A stretch of 64,000 bases of DNA from CAWINY01 sp963837635 (GTDB taxonomy: Bacteria; Acidobacteriota; Terriglobia; Terriglobales; Acidobacteriaceae): the NCBI GenBank assembly GCA_963837635.1, contig CAWINY010000003.1, positions 558,001 to 622,000 on the forward strand. Reading direction: 5' to 3'. The notes beneath the pieces are model-generated. The model did not search any database. It had not been told where the DNA came from and saw nothing but the letters and a program-made list of their open reading frames with translations. This document shows, one piece after another, positions 60,273 through 64,000 of this stretch (position 1 is its first letter; the number at the start of each line of letters is the position of its first letter). A program made the translations under genes and the position numbers.

Positions 60273-62600
60273 GTGTTTAGGAAGATTGCAACGACAAACA
60301 ATTTTCCCTTGGCGGGGCTTCGCCGGCGATTCGCGCCAGCGGTTCTTGGCGTCGTTTGTTTACTTGCGGGCGTTTCGCTGGCCACGATTTTTGGTTCTGT
60401 CCGCGGCGTCATCCACGACCCGCAACATCGCCCGGTGGAAGGCGCCACGGTCTCGCTGAAAGCCAAGTCGTCCGATTGGTCCAAGCACCTGGATAGCGAT
60501 GCGAATGGCGAATTTCAGTTCAGCGCGGTGCCGATCGGCGAATACTCTGTGAGTGTGACCGGCCCCGGGTTCGCTGAGATGGAGCAGGATACGGTGGTGG
60601 TTTCCGGCTCGGAGCCGGTCCTCCATTTTCAACTGCAAGTTGCGGCCAGGGCGGAAAGCCTTACCGTCTCCGCCATGCCCGAAGCGGCGCCGACCGACAC
60701 TGCGACGCCCACCACGCTGGTTAGCCATCTGGATCTGGAGAGAACCCCCGGCGCCGACCGCAGCAACAGCTTGGCCATGATCACCGACTATGTTCCCGGC
60801 GCCTACATCACCCATGACCAGCTCCACATCCGCGGTGGACATCAGGTCAGTTGGCTGGTCGATGGCGTGCCCGTTCCCAACACCAACATCGCCTCCAATG
60901 TTGGGCCGCAATTCGACCCGAAGAATTTTGATTTTCTAGAAGCCGACCGTGGCAGCTATGGCGCGGAGTTAGGCGACCGCACCTATGGTGTCTTCAACAT
61001 CGCTCCCCGCACGGGATTTGAAAGCAATAACCAGGCCGAACTGACCACCAGCTTCGGCAACTTCTACCAGAGTAATGACGAGATCAGCTTCGGCAGTCAC
61101 ACCGAGCGTTTCGCTTATTACGCCAGCTTGAATGGCAACCGTAGCAATCTGGGTCTCCAGCCACCGGTGGCCCGGATCGTCCACGACGCCGAGAACGGAT
61201 ATGGCGGTTTCGGCTCGCTGATCTTCAACCCCGATCCATCCAACCAACTGCGGCTGGTGACCTCACTTCGCAAAGACTACTACCAGGTCCCCCACGACCC
61301 GTTTCCCAATGACTTCGAGAACGGTGCGATTCCTGCTAACAACTTCACTCCGCTATTTCCCAGCATCGGGCTTCGCGACGCGCAGCATGAAGGAGACGTG
61401 ATCCTGAATTTCTCCTGGGTGCACACCTTCAACTCCAAGCTGCTGCTGACGCTCTCGCCCTTCTATCACTACAACAGCGCCAACTATGACGCCAATCCGC
61501 AGGACCAACCGGTGGCCACCACCGACCATCGCGCTTCCAATTACGGGGGAGGTCAGGTCACCTTCAGCGCAACTCTACCCAGGAACAATGTGCAGGTGGG
61601 CGTCTACACGTTTTACCAGCACGATGACCAGCTCTTAGCGGCAATGACGGCAGTCCCGGTCTCAGCCCAGCGCGGCAGGCTGCTTCCGGCTCTTTAGCGG
61701 CCTTCTTTATCGACGACAAGTTTCAGGTCGCCCCTTGGCTCACTCTGATTGCCGGCATGCGCCCCACCCATTTCTCCGGAGTCATCACGGAAAACGCCAT
61801 CAGCCCCCGCTTTGGAGCGGCCCTGACGCTTCCGCGCCTTCACTGGGTGTTCCGTGCCTTCTACGGACACTACTACCAAGCGCCGCCACTGCTCACGGCG
61901 TCGGGTCCGCTGCTGCAATTCGTGACTGCCAACAACTTTGGCTTCCTGCCCTTGTTCGGAGAACGCGACGAAGAACACCAGTTCGGCGTGACCATCCCTT
62001 TCCACGGCTGGACGATCGATGCCGATAACTTCAAAACCAGCGCCCACAACTTTTTCGATCACAATAACGTCGGTGAATCGAACCTGTTCATCCCCCTGAC
62101 CATTCAGGAGGCCATCGTCAGAGGCTGGGAGCTGACTCTCCGCTCGCCGAGGATCGCGCACCGCGGCGCAGATTCACCTTGCCTACTCCAACCAGATCGT
62201 GGCGGGCGGGGGCGCCATTACCGGCGGCCTGACCAATTTTCGCTTGCCCGCCGGCCTCTCCCCGCTCGACCACGACCAAAGGAACACGCTGAATGTCGGC
62301 GGTTCCCTCAGCCTGCCTTGGCGTAGCTTTGCCTCGACCAACGTGTACTACGGCTCGGGCTTCTTGAACGGCCTCCGCGGCGTCTCCGGCTGGCCATTTA
62401 CGGGCGCCTATCTGCCCGCCCACACAACGGTTGATCTTTCCCTAGGCAAGGACTTCGGCGAACAACTCTCGGTGACGATCAATGCGCTTAATGTCGCCAA
62501 TCGGCGGGTTCTGCTCGATAGCAGCCTGACCTTCGGTGGCTTCCACTGGAACAATCCGCGCGAAATCTATGCGGAGCTGCGATACCGGTTTCATTACTAG
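60273..62600 (+). pseudogene. TonB-receptor-like outer-membrane protein gene with two compensating frameshifts
   Basis: GTG 60273 begins a protein with a signal segment (AVLGVVCLLAGVSLATIFG), a carboxypeptidase-regulatory domain (VRGVIHDPQHRPVEGATVSL), a plug-like part (QLHIRGGHQVSWLVDGVPVP) and beta-barrel strands. The first frame stops at 61697. The protein continues in a second frame from about 61680 (QAASGSLAAFFIDD) to about 62155, then back in the first frame (AQIHLAYSNQIV) to the stop at 62600, ending in the aromatic ELRYRFHY. One missing and one extra base explain this. Total length would be about 775 aa, short for a TonB receptor. No TonB box is clear. Pseudogene or assembly error. 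Confidence 0.82.
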
Positions 62601-62920
62601 GTAGCTGTCCGGGAGATTTCGTTGTCATGCTGAGCGAGTCGGATCGTCCACCCCAGCAAGCGCAACACCGGCGCGTGCCGGGGACCCCGGCGCAAATACA
62701 GGCCGTGCTGGCGCGTGCTTCTTTCCGTCATGAGTTGGAAAGGCTCGGGGCGTATGACATGAAGACCGCGGGCGACCGTTTGATGTAATTCCCAAAAGAA
62801 AAAACGGCAGCCATACCGGCCTACCGTTCTAAACTTGGACAAGATTGATATCAACCTGCCGCTGTCCGCCGCGGTTGTCAAGTAAACTTGACATAGGCTC
62901 GTCCACACGCCACCGCGAGC
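62601..62920. other. Gap between the receptor-like gene and bacterioferritin
   Basis: It holds a perfect palindrome TGTCAAGTAAACTTGACA at 62876-62893 (8-base arms, 2-base spacer), 28 bases beyond the bfr stop, and a GTCATGCTGAGCGAGTCG word near 62624. No gene is visible. Confidence 0.5.
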
Positions 62921-63397
62921 TTATTTCTTCTCCCCAATCTGCTGCGCGAGATAGTTCTGCAGGCCCACCTCGCCGATGGCGTGGAGTTGGGCTTCCAGCC
63001 AGTCGATGTGCTCTTCCTCGTCTTCCAGGATATCCTCCAGCAGGTCGCGGGAGCCCTCGTCCTTCAGGTCGCGCGCGGCGGGGACGAACTGGTTCAGCCG
63101 CTTCACCGCGTCGTATTCCAGTTGCAGGTCATTGCGCATTTGCTTCTCGACATTGGTGCCAACGCTGATCTTGGACAGCTCGGTCATGTTGGGCGCCCCA
63201 TCGAGGTAGAGGATGCGCTCAATGAGCTTTTCCGCGTGGCCCATCTCTTCGATGGATTCCTTCCTGATCAGGCCCGCGAGCTTGGAATAGCCCCAGTTCT
63301 CGCACATTTCGGCATGCAGGAAGTATTGATTGATGGCGGTCAACTCGGCCTTGAGGGCCTCGTTGAGCATGGTAAGAATTTTCGGATCGCCCTTCAT
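62921..63397 (-). CDS. bfr: Bacterioferritin
   Basis: The 158-aa protein oxidises and stores iron in a 24-mer. The ferroxidase ligands E18, E51, H54, E94, E127 and H130 can all be placed, and M52, the heme ligand, is present in SIEEMGHAEK. The N-terminus MKGDPKILTMLNEALK and C-terminus LQNYLAQQIGEKK match the E. coli protein closely. AGAGGG lies before ATG 63397. It is a single gene, without a bfd ferredoxin next to it. Confidence 0.96.
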   Translation of the reverse strand: MKGDPKILTMLNEALKAELTAINQYFLHAEMCENWGYSKLAGLIRKESIEEMGHAEKLIERILYLDGAPNMTELSKISVGTNVEKQMRNDLQLEYDAVKRLNQFVPAARDLKDEGSRDLLEDILEDEEEHIDWLEAQLHAIGEVGLQNYLAQQIGEKK

Positions 63398-63448
63398 GAT
63401 CTGCCCTCTCGATGAGATTCGAACCCGGTGGCTACCGCGCCCCAGATT

Positions 63449-64000
63449 CTACTCCATCGAGACGGTGTTTTCGCTCTCGGCGCCGGCGGCGGCGGCAACG
63501 GCCAGCGCCTCGGGCTTCCTCTGCGGCGCGTCGAGCAGATGCTTCTGCACGCAGAGCAAGGCGAGTTCAAGCCGGTCGGAGACGCCCAGCTTCATGTAGA
63601 TCTTGCGCAGATAATTCTTGATGACCTGCTCGGTGGTGCCGATGCGCTGGGCGATGTCCTTGTTGCGCAGCCCTTGGCTTACACCTGCCACGATCACCAG
63701 TTCCTTGGCCGTCAGATTGGCCAGTGAGCCGGAAGGTTCCCCCCGTCCCCGTCCCGACTGGTTGCGATAAGCATCCACCACCCAGCCGATCCCCTTGTTG
63801 TCCAGCCACAGGTCGCCGGCGGCGACCTTGCGCACGCAACTCACCAGCAGTTCCGGCGAGATGGCGCGGGTAATGATGCCGCGCGCGCCGTGGCGCAGGT
63901 AATCCACCGTGTCCTGCTCGTTGGGCTCGGTGACGAGCACGATCAGTTGGATCGGAGCACGACGCAAAAGGTTCGTCACCGCCTCGGCGCGCGGATTCAA
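63449..64000 (-). CDS. LuxR/NarL-type response regulator, 5' end outside the window
   Basis: The visible 183 residues are the C-terminal part; the frame is open at the window edge. The end of a receiver domain is seen (IQLIVLVTEPNEQDTVDYLR, HGARGIITRAISPELLVSCV), then a LuxR helix-turn-helix with LTAKELVIVAGVSQGLRNKD and EQVIKNYLRKIYMKLGVSDR. The tail is Ala/Pro-rich. The receiver part is unusual in lacking a clear K-P turn. Downstream is bfr on the same strand; whether it controls it is unknown. Confidence 0.88.
   Translation of the reverse strand: MNPRAEAVTNLLRRAPIQLIVLVTEPNEQDTVDYLRHGARGIITRAISPELLVSCVRKVAAGDLWLDNKGIGWVVDAYRNQSGRGRGEPSGSLANLTAKELVIVAGVSQGLRNKDIAQRIGTTEQVIKNYLRKIYMKLGVSDRLELALLCVQKHLLDAPQRKPEALAVAAAAGAESENTVSME

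Noticed and set aside
61660..62180. Programmed frameshifting in the receptor-like gene
   Set aside because: No slippery heptamer or downstream structure is seen at either shift point, and two opposite shifts would be needed; simple indels explain it better.
63398..63440. TTCGAATC-like sequence resembling a tRNA T-loop upstream of bfr
   Set aside because: GGTTCGAATCTC is present on the minus strand, but no acceptor, D-arm or anticodon arm can be placed around it.

Overview
The window looks like a chromosomal segment of an Acidobacteriota bacterium, probably class Terriglobia. The evidence is a GC-rich core, a secreted VWFA-type protein of the acidobacterial family, a TonB-receptor-like protein with an N-terminal carboxypeptidase-regulatory domain, ECF sigma/anti-sigma pairs and a DUF3106 protein. 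This assignment rests on gene families, not on a marker gene. Most gaps between genes hold long imperfect palindromes built from a few recurring words.

Left end, 1-10.4 kb: a genomic island of about 9.6 kb lies between two 78-bp direct repeats (707-784 and 10351-10428). Each repeat is almost a whole tRNA-Pro(GGG) gene. Next to the left repeat is a complete tyrosine recombinase. Inside are a leftward replication block (a 167-aa protein, a small protein, a PrimPol/RecA-like ATPase replication protein, a small zinc protein) and rightward cargo: a DUF4238 protein, a small zinc-ribbon protein, an unrecognised protein ending in a four-cysteine cluster, and a large Mrr-like nuclease fused to an nSTAND3-type STAND NTPase. 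The last is very probably an anti-phage effector and is the best candidate for an undescribed system here. I see no phage structural, packaging or conjugation genes. Left of the island is a frameshifted gene that runs into the tRNA copy.

10.4-22.7 kb: the tldD/tldE (pmbA) protease pair; a membrane protein of less GC-rich composition; a phosphate/polyphosphate block (PhoU-like, Ppx/GppA, SixA, and a ppk interrupted by two single-base insertions); two unrecognised proteins; and a ThiF/MoeB-like adenylyltransferase.

22.8-41.6 kb: an envelope block with a BamA-like Omp85 protein carrying about seven POTRA-like units, a SurA-like chaperone without a PPIase domain, and a TamB-like protein that has taken up a 60-bp perfect-length palindrome in frame. 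Then come a VWFA protein, an S55 (SpoIVB) family protein, a beta-propeller protein, an Fn3 protein, an ICMT-like methyltransferase, a LolC/E permease, a secreted unknown and shikimate kinase.

41.8-58.6 kb: two sigma/anti-sigma modules, two stand-alone receiver proteins, a DUF3106 protein, RNase HI, MarR regulators, PurB, a pirin-DoxX operon that shares a candidate operator with a neighbouring marR, a DUF2520 Rossmann protein, a NUDIX hydrolase, cold-shock protein, PolX, and two membrane proteins plus a DUF421 protein.

59.0-64.0 kb: a small protein with a PEP-CTERM-like tail, a Cys/His-rich membrane protein, a TonB-receptor-like gene with two compensating frameshifts, bacterioferritin, and a LuxR-type response regulator cut by the window edge. 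Starts were chosen by Shine-Dalgarno spacing and family length; many ORF starts could be moved by a few codons.
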